Origin: Paracoccus haematequi
Lineage (GTDB): Bacteria; Pseudomonadota; Alphaproteobacteria; Rhodobacterales; Rhodobacteraceae
Assembly: GCA_945881965.1 (NCBI GenBank)
Contig: CAMCVS010000015.1
Span: 1-64,000, forward strand
Length of the DNA: 64,000 nucleotides
Direction of reading: 5' to 3'
Shown here: piece by piece, positions 1 through 7,577 of the stretch
Numbering within the stretch: position 1 is the first letter of the stretch
How the letters are laid out: each line of letters opens with the position of its first letter
Notes under the pieces: model-generated
The model's database searches: none
Told to the model about the DNA's origin: nothing
The model's input: the letters and a program-made list of their open reading frames with translations, nothing else
Made by a program: the position numbers and the translations under genes

Positions 1-46
1 GGGGGCCCTGCCCCCGCACCCCCGGAGTATTTGGGGCAAGATGAAA
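1..46 (-). repeat. Intergenic hairpin element, variant A, copy 1 (possibly cut by the window edge)
   Basis: A G/C-rich inverted repeat at 1-15 is followed by the tail CCCCCGGAGTATTTGGGGCA and then AGATGAA. Read on the minus strand it begins about 7 nt after the stop codon of the HAD phosphatase gene. The same tail recurs at 27761-27783 and 63554-63577, and a related tail occurs in four other places. It probably acts as a 3' end element or terminator; function is inferred. Confidence 0.6.
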
Positions 47-52
47 GCAGGC

Positions 53-742
53 TCAGATGGCCAGCCAGGCGGGCAGATGGCCTATGTCGGGCAGCACTGC
101 ATCGGCATGAAGTGACAGGTCATCCAGCGTCGCCATGCCGGTCAACACCGCAACCGTCTGCATGCCCGCGCGGCGGCCCGCGATCAGGTCATGCGTGCTG
201 TCGCCCACCATGACGACGCGGGCGGGGGCAAGGGCTGTGGCGGTGGCAAAGGCCAACAGCGGCGCGGGATCGGGTTTGGCCCCCCAGCCGCTGTCGAAAC
301 CGGCGATGAAATCGAACAGATGGGTGACGCCTGCGCTGCGCAGATGCGCCTGCGCGCCCGCCTCGGAATCGTTCGTCATCACGCCCAGACGCAGGCCCGC
401 CGCGCGCAGGCCGGTCAGGAACGGGTCCAGCGGCACCGCCGGGGCCAGCGGCGCACCTTGGGCGGTGTCATCCAGCCAAGCTTCCAGCGCTGCGGGGTCG
501 CGATCTGGCAGCAACGGCGCGATAAGGTCGGTCACCTCGGCCAGCGTCCCCGCGATCACCGGCGAGGAGGGACGGAAGCTGGCGCGGTCCAGATCGAAAT
601 GCAGCGCGCGGGCAAGGGCCGCCGCCAGGGCGGCATCCCCTGCCGACAAGGTCGCAATCGTGTCCGCGGCCCAGACGTTCCACGTCGCGCGGAAATCGAA
701 CAGCGTGCCGTCCTTGTCAAAGATGATCCCGTCCGCGCGCAT
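53..742 (-). CDS. HAD-family hydrolase, phosphoglycolate phosphatase-like
   Basis: A 229-residue cytosolic phosphatase of the HAD superfamily. Motif I is FDKDGTLFD at the N terminus (nucleophile Asp and acid/base Asp), motif II is the VMTND segment near residue 120, and motif III/IV is the lysine in AKPDP followed by VMVGDSTHDL. This layout matches Gph/phosphatase-like HAD proteins with a helical cap between motifs I and II. The substrate cannot be told from sequence: phosphoglycolate is the usual guess, but many sugar and nucleotide phosphates are possible. It faces away from the MarR gene to its right (110 bp apart), and a variant A hairpin element follows its stop codon. Confidence 0.85.
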   Translation of the reverse strand: MRADGIIFDKDGTLFDFRATWNVWAADTIATLSAGDAALAAALARALHFDLDRASFRPSSPVIAGTLAEVTDLIAPLLPDRDPAALEAWLDDTAQGAPLAPAVPLDPFLTGLRAAGLRLGVMTNDSEAGAQAHLRSAGVTHLFDFIAGFDSGWGAKPDPAPLLAFATATALAPARVVMVGDSTHDLIAGRRAGMQTVAVLTGMATLDDLSLHADAVLPDIGHLPAWLAI

Positions 743-852
743 CCCGAACCCCCCGCACTTGCCCGCGAACCCTGCCGCCTTGGCGCGCGCCTGTCCATGG
801 CCCGTAGCGCCCCGGCTTGACTTTTCCGTCCCGTTCCTGTGGCTTGCCCGGC

Positions 853-1308
853 ATGGATCAAAACGCCCCTTACCGCCTTCACGCCTCGCTGGGCTATCAT
901 CTGTCGATTGCGTCGCGCCTGCAGGAGCGGCGGCTGGATGATCAGTTGAAAACGCTGGGATTGACCCGCACCACCTGGTGCATCCTGTTGGCGGTCGGCA
1001 ACGAGGCGTTGAGCCAGCCGTCCGATATCGCGGATTTCGTCGGGATCGACCGCACCGCCACCAGCCGCGCCCTGCGCGCGATGGAACATGACGGGCTGAT
1101 CACGCGGGCGCATGGCGATGGCGACCGGCGCACCCGCTGTGTCACGCTGACGCCGCAGGGCGCGGACGCGATCACGCAGGCCACACCGATGGCGCGCGCG
1201 AATGGACACATCCTCGCCGAGGCGCTGGGGCCGGGTGAGGCAGAGGTGCTGTTGGCATTGCTGGCCAAGCTGCGCAGTGCATCAGATGTGGCGCTGCAAA
1301 CGCTGTGA
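853..1308 (+). CDS. MarR-family transcriptional regulator
   Basis: A 151-residue winged-helix regulator. The N-terminal helix (about residues 1-30) should form the dimer interface. The wing and recognition helix lie in the SQPSDIADFVGIDRT segment and the HGDGDRRTR wing, a pattern typical of MarR proteins that sense small phenolic or oxidative ligands. An in-frame start exists at 817, but the ATG at 853 gives the usual MarR length and begins the recognisable fold. The gene ends 1 bp before the stop of the convergent DUF3572 gene. Its target is unknown; the divergent HAD phosphatase is the nearest candidate. Confidence 0.85.
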   Translation: MDQNAPYRLHASLGYHLSIASRLQERRLDDQLKTLGLTRTTWCILLAVGNEALSQPSDIADFVGIDRTATSRALRAMEHDGLITRAHGDGDRRTRCVTLTPQGADAITQATPMARANGHILAEALGPGEAEVLLALLAKLRSASDVALQTL

Positions 1309-1309
1309 T

Positions 1310-1609
1310 TCAGGTCCAGTGCGGCATGTCGCCCCCCGGCAGGCCCGCCCGCGCGCGCAGCACCATCAGAGGCGCGATTTGCGCGTGGTCCGCGAACCCC
1401 AGAACCCAGGCGTCATCCATCAGCACGAAATCTAGCACGGCGCCCAGAAACGCCGGGTCGGTGGCCCGGTCGCGCAGGTCGTCGATGGCCGCGCCTGATG
1501 CGCCCAGAAACGTGGCCAGCAGGTCATCCTGACTGGCAAGCCATCCCAACGCCTGCAAGGCCAGCACTTCGGCGCGGGCGGCGGGCAGCGGGGTCAGGGT
1601 GTTGTCCAT
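1310..1609 (-). CDS. DUF3572 family protein
   Basis: A 99-residue helical protein with no signal peptide or membrane segment. Its sequence (ALQALGWLASQDDLLATFL near the N terminus, then GASGAAIDDL) is characteristic of the alphaproteobacterial DUF3572 family, which is commonly found beside a PleD-type response regulator as here. Function is unknown. It is transcribed divergently from pleD across 128 bp and converges with the MarR gene with only one base between stop codons. Confidence 0.75.
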   Translation of the reverse strand: MDNTLTPLPAARAEVLALQALGWLASQDDLLATFLGASGAAIDDLRDRATDPAFLGAVLDFVLMDDAWVLGFADHAQIAPLMVLRARAGLPGGDMPHWT

Positions 1610-1737
1610 GCCGGGTCACCTCGGATTTTACAGAGTCGGGAAACCAATTCTTAACTTATCGAACCCCATACTGCGACAAGCCCGGGTGCAAGCGGAATTC
1701 AGTGTTCCCGCCCGGACACGCAGCAAAGGGCGGGCTG

Positions 1738-3153
1738 ATGTCAGGCAAAATCCTGATCGTGGATGATATCGCGACGAACCGCATCGTGATGCGGGTCAAG
1801 CTGATGGCGGCGTTTTATGATGTGCGGCAGGCGTGCAGCGTGGCGGATGCGCTGGCGGCGATCACGGCGGATATGCCCGATCTGGTGATCGTGTCCACAC
1901 GGCTGCCGGGGCCACAGCCATGTGAAGGGGCGGGCGCGCTGGCGCTGGCGCGCGCGGTGCGGGCGCGCGGTGATGGCGCGGACCTGCCCTTGCTGGCGCT
2001 GGGTCCGGCCTGTGCGGGGGATGTGCGGGCGGCCTTGCTGGCGGCGGAATATGATGATGTGCTGGTCAAACCCGTCGATGATCATTTCTTTCAGGCGCGG
2101 CTGCGCAGCCTGACCCGCGAACGCGATGCGATGCAGGATCTGCGCCTGCGCGAAACCGCGCGGCAGGCGCTGGGGTTTGCCGAACCGCTGGTGATGCCCG
2201 ATCTGCCCGCGCGCATCCTGTTGGCCGCGCCCGCGCGCGCCACCATCGTGCCGTGGCGACCGGAGCTGGAACAGCGGATGCCGCACCGCCTCAGCTTTCA
2301 TGATCACGCCGGGCTGGTGCCCGCGATTGGCGCAGGCGACGGCGCGGATGCCATTGTGCTGGTGATCCCGGTGACGGCGCCCGATGGCGGGTTGCGGCTG
2401 TTGTCGGACCTGCGCGCGCATGCCCGGGCGCGGCGGATGGCGATGCTGGTGGTGTTTGCGGGCTGCGCGCCTGCGCCGCTGATCAGCCATGCGCTGGATC
2501 TGGGGGCGCAGGCGGTGATGGGGGACGGCGCTGATTTCGCCGAGATGGCGCTGCGGCTGACGACGTTGTTGCGGCGCAAGCGGATGTCGGACCGGCTGCA
2601 TGCATCAGTGCAGAACGGTCTGCGCGCGGCGGTGACCGATCCGCTGACCGGGCTGTTCAACCGCCGCTATGCGCTGCCGCAACTGGAACGCCTGCTGGCG
2701 CAGGCGCAGGCGTCGCAGCGTCCCTTGGCGGTCATGGTGGCCGATCTGGACCATTTCAAACGCATCAACGACAGTTTTGGCCATGCCGCGGGCGACGCCG
2801 TGCTGACCGAGGTGGCCGCAAGGCTGCGCGCGGATTTGCGCGGCGATGACCTGGTGGCGCGCATCGGCGGCGAGGAATTTCTGATCGCCCTGCCCGATTG
2901 CCCCCGCCACGCGGCACGGGTCCGCGCGCGCGCGTTGTGTGCCCGGATCGGCGCGGGCAGTATTGCCCTGCCGGGGGGCACAGCGCCCGTGGCGGTGACC
3001 ATCTCGATCGGGGTGGCGATGGCGCGCTGCACCGATCACCCCGAGGGGCCAGGCCAGACGGTGCAATCCCTGCTGATCGACGCCGACCGCGCGCTCTATG
3101 CCGCCAAGGCGCATGGCCGCAACACCGTCACCGTAGGGCGGTCTGCGGCGTGA
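1738..3153 (+). CDS. pleD: PleD-type diguanylate cyclase with degenerate receiver domains
   Basis: A 471-residue protein with the PleD order receiver, pseudo-receiver, GGDEF. The GGDEF domain carries an intact GGEEF active site at residues 377-381 and an RxxD inhibitory site (RGDD, 368-371) placed five residues before it, so c-di-GMP synthesis with product inhibition is expected. Receiver 1 keeps the acidic pair (VDD, residues 8-10) and the switch lysine (VLVKP), but the phospho-acceptor Asp is Ser53 (TCC at 1894-1896, context VIVSTRLPG). The second receiver also lacks an acceptor. Phosphorylation-dependent activation as in Caulobacter PleD is therefore unlikely. The start at 1738 begins the receiver; longer in-frame starts add unrelated sequence. 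A weak promoter-like TTTACA at 1627 lies upstream. Confidence 0.9.
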   Translation: MSGKILIVDDIATNRIVMRVKLMAAFYDVRQACSVADALAAITADMPDLVIVSTRLPGPQPCEGAGALALARAVRARGDGADLPLLALGPACAGDVRAALLAAEYDDVLVKPVDDHFFQARLRSLTRERDAMQDLRLRETARQALGFAEPLVMPDLPARILLAAPARATIVPWRPELEQRMPHRLSFHDHAGLVPAIGAGDGADAIVLVIPVTAPDGGLRLLSDLRAHARARRMAMLVVFAGCAPAPLISHALDLGAQAVMGDGADFAEMALRLTTLLRRKRMSDRLHASVQNGLRAAVTDPLTGLFNRRYALPQLERLLAQAQASQRPLAVMVADLDHFKRINDSFGHAAGDAVLTEVAARLRADLRGDDLVARIGGEEFLIALPDCPRHAARVRARALCARIGAGSIALPGGTAPVAVTISIGVAMARCTDHPEGPGQTVQSLLIDADRALYAAKAHGRNTVTVGRSAA

Positions 3154-3215
3154 GGCAGATCAGCGGATCGTGGCGATGGAAACCGCTTCGAAATCGTTGG
3201 CTTGGCTTTGCGGGC

Positions 3216-3740
3216 CTAGTCCGCCCCACCGTTTTTGCCATCGCGGCCCTTGTCGCGTTGACGGCCATGGCGCGCCATGTCCTCGATGCGGCGGGCATAG
3301 TCACCGCGTTCCGGTGCGGTCATCGCCCCGATGCGCTGCACCAACGCCGCGCGCAACATTGTCGCGCGGTCCTCGTCCGTCGCCAGATCAGCGGCCAGCG
3401 CGGCCTCGAACGCCGCCGCGTCAAACGGATCGGCGCGCAAGGCCGCAAGGACGGCATCGCGCCGGGTCTGCCGGATCATGGGGTCGGGCCGATTGACGCG
3501 CTGCGCCTCGCGCAGGGATTTGCGGTCGTCGCGGTCCAGCGCCATGTAATACAGGATCGGGGCGGGACGCGCGCCTTTTCCGCCGGGATGATCCGGCACG
3601 CCCCGCAGCGCAACCGCCGCCATCGCCCCCAGCACCAGCATGTTCAGCGCCAGCGAGCCGAACAGCACCACCTTGACCCAGGGGCGCGTGCCGGGCTGAC
3701 GTGGGTCGGTCGGGCGCGGCGCTTGTGGGATATCGGTCAT
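3216..3740 (-). CDS. Periplasmic metal-sensor/CpxP-like membrane-anchored protein
   Basis: A 174-residue protein with one N-terminal membrane anchor (about residues 22-45, KVVLFGSLALNMLVLGAMAA) followed by a helical periplasmic part rich in Arg and Asp. This resembles the Metal_resist/Spy-CpxP class (heavy-metal sensor annotation), with the RRDAVLAALRADPFD and ALVQRIGAMTAPER helices. The ATG at 3740 has a GAGGAGGG ribosome site seven bases upstream, and the preceding stop lies 1 bp away, so it is co-translated with the anti-sigma-like gene. It is the last gene of a sigma-factor operon. No metal ligands can be assigned; a chaperone or stress-sensing role is inferred from the family. Confidence 0.7.
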   Translation of the reverse strand: MTDIPQAPRPTDPRQPGTRPWVKVVLFGSLALNMLVLGAMAAVALRGVPDHPGGKGARPAPILYYMALDRDDRKSLREAQRVNRPDPMIRQTRRDAVLAALRADPFDAAAFEAALAADLATDEDRATMLRAALVQRIGAMTAPERGDYARRIEDMARHGRQRDKGRDGKNGGAD

Positions 3741-3741
3741 G

Positions 3742-4083
3742 TCAGCCCTCCTCATCCAGCAGTGACAGATCATACGGGGCCAGCGCGGTCAGGTCGGATG
3801 CCACCAGCAACCCGGTCAGCGCCTGCGGCGGGTTCGCCCCGATCCACAGGCCCATCACCCCGGCGGTGGCCAGCCCCGCCAGTGCGGGCCAGCCGCCGAT
3901 GGCCTCGATCAGCGCAGAAACTGGCCCGCGCCGCGCGCGCCGCACGACCGGGCGCGGCTGTTCCGCAAGCGCGGTATCGCGCAAACGGTCCATCAGCGCG
4001 CCGGATGGCAAAGGCACCTCGGTGCGGGCCACCGCGAACAGCGCCTCCAGCGCATCATCGGGCAATTCATCAGTGTTCCGCAT
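3742..4083 (-). CDS. Probable anti-sigma factor (small single-pass membrane protein)
   Basis: A 113-residue protein overlapping the 3' end of the sigma-factor gene by 14 bp. The N-terminal half (DELPDDALEALFAVARTEVP) is soluble and acidic. One membrane segment near residues 63-83 (WPALAGLATAGVMGLWIGA) precedes a short outer tail. Size, topology and overlap with an ECF sigma gene fit an anti-sigma factor, but there is no HxxxCxxC zinc motif, so the assignment rests on context. It is followed at 1 bp by the CpxP-like gene. Confidence 0.6.
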   Translation of the reverse strand: MRNTDELPDDALEALFAVARTEVPLPSGALMDRLRDTALAEQPRPVVRRARRGPVSALIEAIGGWPALAGLATAGVMGLWIGANPPQALTGLLVASDLTALAPYDLSLLDEEG

Positions 4084-4654
4084 ATCCCAACTCCTCGCGC
4101 CGCCCGGCCAATGCCAGCGCCAGCGCCCGTTTGCCCCGCGCGGTCAGACTTTCCACCGCCTCGACGCTCATGTCCATGATCCCGGCAATCTCGGGGTTGC
4201 TCAGGCCTTCGATGTGGCGCAGCACCACTGCCTGGCGTTGGCGGTCGGGCAGGCTGGTCAGCGCCACCTGCAACGCCGCCATCCGCGTGGCCTCCTGCAT
4301 CCGGTCGTCGGCCCCCGGAGCGCCGTCTTCGGGTTCGGCAATCGCGTCCAGCGCCACATTGGGCCGCCGCGCCCGCGCACGGTCAATGCACAGGTTGCCG
4401 GTGACGCGGTACAGCCATGTGCTGACCTTGGCCTCACCCGTCCGCCAATCGGGGGCCGCCCGCCACAGCCGCAAAAGCGCCTCTTGGGTGATGTCCTCGG
4501 CATCGGTGCGATTGCCGGTCAGGCGCAGCGCATGACCGAACACCCTGGGCCCCAACCGCAACGTCAGCATACGCGCCGCACGGGCGTCGCCCGTGGCATA
4601 AGCCGCCAGCAGCGCCTCGTCGGTTTCGGCATTTTCCGCGTCAAAGGCCATCAT
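4070..4654 (-). CDS. ECF-type RNA polymerase sigma factor
   Basis: A sigma-70 family protein of about 194 residues. Region 2 is visible as GNRTDAEDITQEALLRLWRA and the DNA-melting segment VSTWLYRVTGNLCIDRARAR; region 4 as LPDRQRQAVVLRHIEGLSN with a helix-turn-helix ending in VEAVESLTARGKRALA. There is no region 1.1 or 3, as expected of group 4 sigmas. The 3' end overlaps the anti-sigma-like gene, so this gene should lead a sigma/anti-sigma/periplasmic sensor operon. The start is uncertain: ATG at 4654 or 4651 fits the family better than the upstream in-frame start at 4693. The EF-hand gene just upstream may belong to the same regulon. Confidence 0.85.
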   Translation of the reverse strand: MMAFDAENAETDEALLAAYATGDARAARMLTLRLGPRVFGHALRLTGNRTDAEDITQEALLRLWRAAPDWRTGEAKVSTWLYRVTGNLCIDRARARRPNVALDAIAEPEDGAPGADDRMQEATRMAALQVALTSLPDRQRQAVVLRHIEGLSNPEIAGIMDMSVEAVESLTARGKRALALALAGRREELGYAEH

Positions 4655-4720
4655 CTTGTGCCGTCGGTTACGCCTGTCGGCCCCGCTGCGCAATCCGCGC
4701 GGCGGGACCGGGCTGTGGGA

Positions 4721-5248
4721 TCAGTTGCCGCTGCGGTCCTGATTGCGGCCCTCATAACGACCTTCATGGCGCTTGCCATGTTCGCCGCGCATGTTTTCGC
4801 GCGCTGCGTCCACTTCGGCGCGGGTCAGCGCGCCATCCTTGTCGGCGTCGATGCGGGTGAACATCCGCGACCCCATGCCGGGACCATCGGCCATTTCTTC
4901 CGCCGACAGCGCGCCGTCGCGGTCCGCATCCAGCATGTCCAGCGCGCGGGCGGCCATCCGCTCGGCCATCATCTTTTGCGCCTGCGCGGCCAGTTCGGCG
5001 CGGTCCAGCTTGCCGTCAGCATTGGCATCAGCGGCGGCAAACCGCGCGGCGCGGGCGGCGGTCACTTCGGCGGGAGTCACCTTGCCGTCCTTGTCGGCAT
5101 CGACGGTGTCAAAGTCGATGCGCGGGCCCATGCCGTGCCCGCCCATGCCGTGCCCCATCATGCCGCCTTCGTGCTGCTGCGCCAAGGCTGCGCCGCCCAG
5201 CGACAAGACGACCGTTCCGGTCAGAACTGCTGCGATAATGCGTTCCAT
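4721..5248 (-). CDS. Secreted EF-hand calcium-binding protein
   Basis: A 175-residue protein with a signal peptide (MERIIAAVLTGTVVLSLGG, cleavage near ALAQQ) and a Gly/Met/His-rich linker (GGMMGHGMGGHGMG). Four EF-hand loops follow: DADKDGKVTPAEV, DANADGKLDRAEL, DADRDGALSAEEM and DADKDGALTRAEV. Each keeps Asp at positions 1, 3 and 5 and Gly at 6. Calcium binding in the periplasm is expected; the Met/His-rich linker could bind copper or another metal, but that is conjecture. The start at 5248 has AAGGA upstream; in-frame sequence to 5302 lacks signal character. The gene precedes the ECF sigma operon on the same strand by 66 bp. Confidence 0.85.
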   Translation of the reverse strand: MERIIAAVLTGTVVLSLGGAALAQQHEGGMMGHGMGGHGMGPRIDFDTVDADKDGKVTPAEVTAARAARFAAADANADGKLDRAELAAQAQKMMAERMAARALDMLDADRDGALSAEEMADGPGMGSRMFTRIDADKDGALTRAEVDAARENMRGEHGKRHEGRYEGRNQDRSGN

Positions 5249-5387
5249 AGTGTGTCCTTCAAGGTTGACCGGGCGGCCTGTCCGTCCGGTTCTGCATATC
5301 AAAACGGCGGTGCTGCGGGTTTCCGTCGCCCATCACGCAGGCGTGACACGCTTTGGCCGAAAGTGCCGCCCAAGCCGTCCGCGACTA

Positions 5388-5421
5388 GTTTCGCGACCGG
5401 TTTCGCGACCGTTTTCGCGAC
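5388..5421. repeat. Three tandem copies of a 12-bp unit
   Basis: GTTTCGCGACCG occurs at 5388-5399 and 5400-5411, followed by a partial third copy TTTTCGCGAC at 5412-5421. The array lies in the 252-bp gap between the start codons of the divergent EF-hand and DUF983 genes. The unit contains the inverted core TCGCGA. A binding site for a regulator of one or both genes is possible. Confidence 0.6.
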
Positions 5422-5500
5422 ATGGGGACGCAAGGACGTCGCGCATGGTTTCCATTGGGGGCGGAAAGGCGGTATCAAGGCGCAACCGCGCGAGGACCAG

Positions 5501-5959
5501 ATGAACCAGACGACCAAACCCGATACGATGCTGACCGATCTCGCCCTGAGCGGCGACCCCATGATTGACGTGCCGCTGCACGTAACCCCGGAAGAGGATC
5601 GCCCGCTGTGGCCCGCCCTGATCAAAGGCTGGCGGCGGCGTTGCCCGTCCTGCGGGTCGGGGCCGCTGTTGAAGGGCTATCTGGCGGTGCGCGACAGTTG
5701 CCCGGTGTGCCGCGAGGAATTTCATCACCACCGCGCCGATGACGGTCCGGCCTATCTGACGATCCTGATCGTCGGGCACCTGATGGCGCCGCTGCTGTTG
5801 TTCGCGTTCGAACGGTTCCGCCCGGAACCTCTGGTGCTTTTCACCATCTTCGCGATTGGCACCGTGGCGCTTTCGCTTTACCTGTTGCCCCGGCTGAAGG
5901 GGGCCATGATCGCGTTTCAATGGGCGCGGCAGATGCACGGGTTTTCGGCGCCGCACTAG
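5501..5959 (+). CDS. DUF983 family membrane protein with zinc ribbon
   Basis: A 152-residue protein. After a 40-residue N-terminal part it has two CxxC-type knuckles (CPSCG and CPVCREEF, 15 residues apart) that should bind one zinc, then two membrane segments (YLTILIVGHLMAPLLLFAF and LVLFTIFAIGTVALSLYLL). This is the standard architecture of DUF983, common in alphaproteobacteria near cytochrome oxidase or NUDIX genes; the biochemical role is unknown. ATG 5501 follows GAGGACC. The NUDIX gene begins 31 bp downstream on the same strand, so the two may form one operon. Confidence 0.8.
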   Translation: MNQTTKPDTMLTDLALSGDPMIDVPLHVTPEEDRPLWPALIKGWRRRCPSCGSGPLLKGYLAVRDSCPVCREEFHHHRADDGPAYLTILIVGHLMAPLLLFAFERFRPEPLVLFTIFAIGTVALSLYLLPRLKGAMIAFQWARQMHGFSAPH

Positions 5960-5990
5960 GCCGCGCCGGACGCGCAACGGGGGGATTGGC

Positions 5991-6698
5991 ATGACCGACG
6001 ACAAATCCGCGCTGCGCAATGCCGCCACGGTGATCGTGCTGCGCGACCGGATGACCGCGCCGCGCGTGCTGATGGGGCAACGCGGGGCCAGTGCGGTGTT
6101 CATGCCGAACAAGTTCGTGTTTCCGGGCGGCGCGGTTGATGCGGGCGATGCAGAGGTGCCGCTGGCGACCGCCCTGCCCGCGCCCTGTGACGCGCGGCTG
6201 TGCGAAGAGGCGGCACCGGGCCTTGCGCCCGCCCTGGCAGCCGCCGCAATCCGCGAGTTATGGGAGGAAACCGGCCTGATCCTGGGCCAGCCCGGCACAT
6301 GGCATGACGAACCGCCTGCCGACTGGGCGCGCTTTGCCGCCACCGGCCATGTGCCCACGGCGCACCCGCTGCAATTCGTGTTCCGCGCGATCACCCCGCC
6401 CGGTCGCCCGCGCCGGTTCGACGCGCGGTTCTTTCTGGTCGATGCCGGTGCCATCGCGGGCGATCTGGACGATTTCGGCGCGGCCTGTGACGAGTTGTCC
6501 CTGCTGCAATGGATCCCCCTGCCCGAGGTGCGGACCTTCGATTTGCCCTTCATCACCGAGGTGGTGCTGGCCGAGGTCGCAGCGCGCGCCCACGACCCCG
6601 CGCCGCCCGCATCGGTGCCGTTCTTTCACAACGGGGTGGAAGAAAGCCTTTTCCTGCGGCTCAGGGGAAGAGGACCAATGTCAGGACGGACGCACTGA
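5991..6698 (+). CDS. NUDIX hydrolase
   Basis: A 235-residue pyrophosphohydrolase. The catalytic core RELWEETGL (near residue 88) is intact. The upstream half of the Nudix box is non-standard: alanines and proline occupy the positions where the G-x5-E part normally supplies a glutamate. The proteins of this group annotated as NUDT7/8- or NUDT19-like act on CoA or nucleotide diphosphate derivatives; the substrate here is not determinable. The 3' end overlaps the convergent EamA transporter gene by 38 bp. It follows the DUF983 gene closely. Confidence 0.85.
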   Translation: MTDDKSALRNAATVIVLRDRMTAPRVLMGQRGASAVFMPNKFVFPGGAVDAGDAEVPLATALPAPCDARLCEEAAPGLAPALAAAAIRELWEETGLILGQPGTWHDEPPADWARFAATGHVPTAHPLQFVFRAITPPGRPRRFDARFFLVDAGAIAGDLDDFGAACDELSLLQWIPLPEVRTFDLPFITEVVLAEVAARAHDPAPPASVPFFHNGVEESLFLRLRGRGPMSGRTH

Positions 6699-7557
6699 CC
6701 AACACCATGCCCGCGATTTCGCGGCGCGACAGGCTTTCGCGGAACACCACTGCGCCCGCGATGACGGATAACAGTAGTTCGACCTGCCCCACCGCCTTGA
6801 CCAGCGCCGCGTTCTGCAAGGTGAACGCGGTGAACCAGCACAGAGACCCGCCCATCGACGCGACGCCAACCCAGCCCGCGACGCGCCACGCGCGCAAGAC
6901 GCGGACCAGTTGATCCCGGTCGCGCCAGACCAGCCATGCCCCCATACCGACCACCTGCACCGCCACCACGGCTGCCAGCGTCACCAGCGCGCGGATGAAC
7001 GGCTGGTCGCTGGCCACTTGCAGCGACGCCGCGCGGTATGTGACGGATGACACGGCAAAAATCGCCCCCGATGCCAAGCCGAGCCCCGCCGCGCGGTTCC
7101 ACAGCCGGTGCAGCCATCCGCCCTCCAGCCCCGGCATGTCGGTCAACATCAAAACGCCGCCCAATCCGATCAGGATCGCGACCAGCGCCCAGCCCGACAC
7201 GACCTCGCCCAACAGGGCAAAGCCCACGACCACGGTCAGCACCGTTTCGGTTTTCATCAGCGTGATGCCGACGGCAAAGTTGCGCATCGCGAACACCGCC
7301 ACGACGCAGAGCGTGGCAATCACCTGCGCCACCGCACCCACGACCACGTTGGGCCAGAACGCCGCCCCCAGATCGGGCAGCCCGGTATCGCGCAGCATGA
7401 CCGCCAACAGCAGCGCGATCAGCGGCGCGGAATAGATGAACCGCGAAAACGTCGCCCCCGCGACGTTTAGCGCCGCCCCCGCGAGGTGTTTTTGCAGCAT
7501 GAAGCGCGCGGTCTGAAAGACAGCGGCGGCGAGTGTGACGGCGACCCAGAGTTCCAT
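6661..7557 (-). CDS. EamA/DMT-family transporter
   Basis: A 298-residue inner-membrane protein with about ten hydrophobic helices and the two-repeat organisation of drug/metabolite transporters (EamA). The second repeat ends with VELLLSVIAGAVVFRESLS, a signature glutamate/Arg pattern near helices 9-10 of this family. The transported metabolite cannot be assigned. The gene ends inside the 3' end of the NUDIX gene on the other strand. It starts 20 bp after the stop of the desaturase gene on the same strand and could be co-transcribed with it. Confidence 0.8.
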   Translation of the reverse strand: MELWVAVTLAAAVFQTARFMLQKHLAGAALNVAGATFSRFIYSAPLIALLLAVMLRDTGLPDLGAAFWPNVVVGAVAQVIATLCVVAVFAMRNFAVGITLMKTETVLTVVVGFALLGEVVSGWALVAILIGLGGVLMLTDMPGLEGGWLHRLWNRAAGLGLASGAIFAVSSVTYRAASLQVASDQPFIRALVTLAAVVAVQVVGMGAWLVWRDRDQLVRVLRAWRVAGWVGVASMGGSLCWFTAFTLQNAALVKAVGQVELLLSVIAGAVVFRESLSRREIAGMVLVSASVLTLVLFP

Positions 7558-7577
7558 CCCGCCCTATTGGCCGAAGA

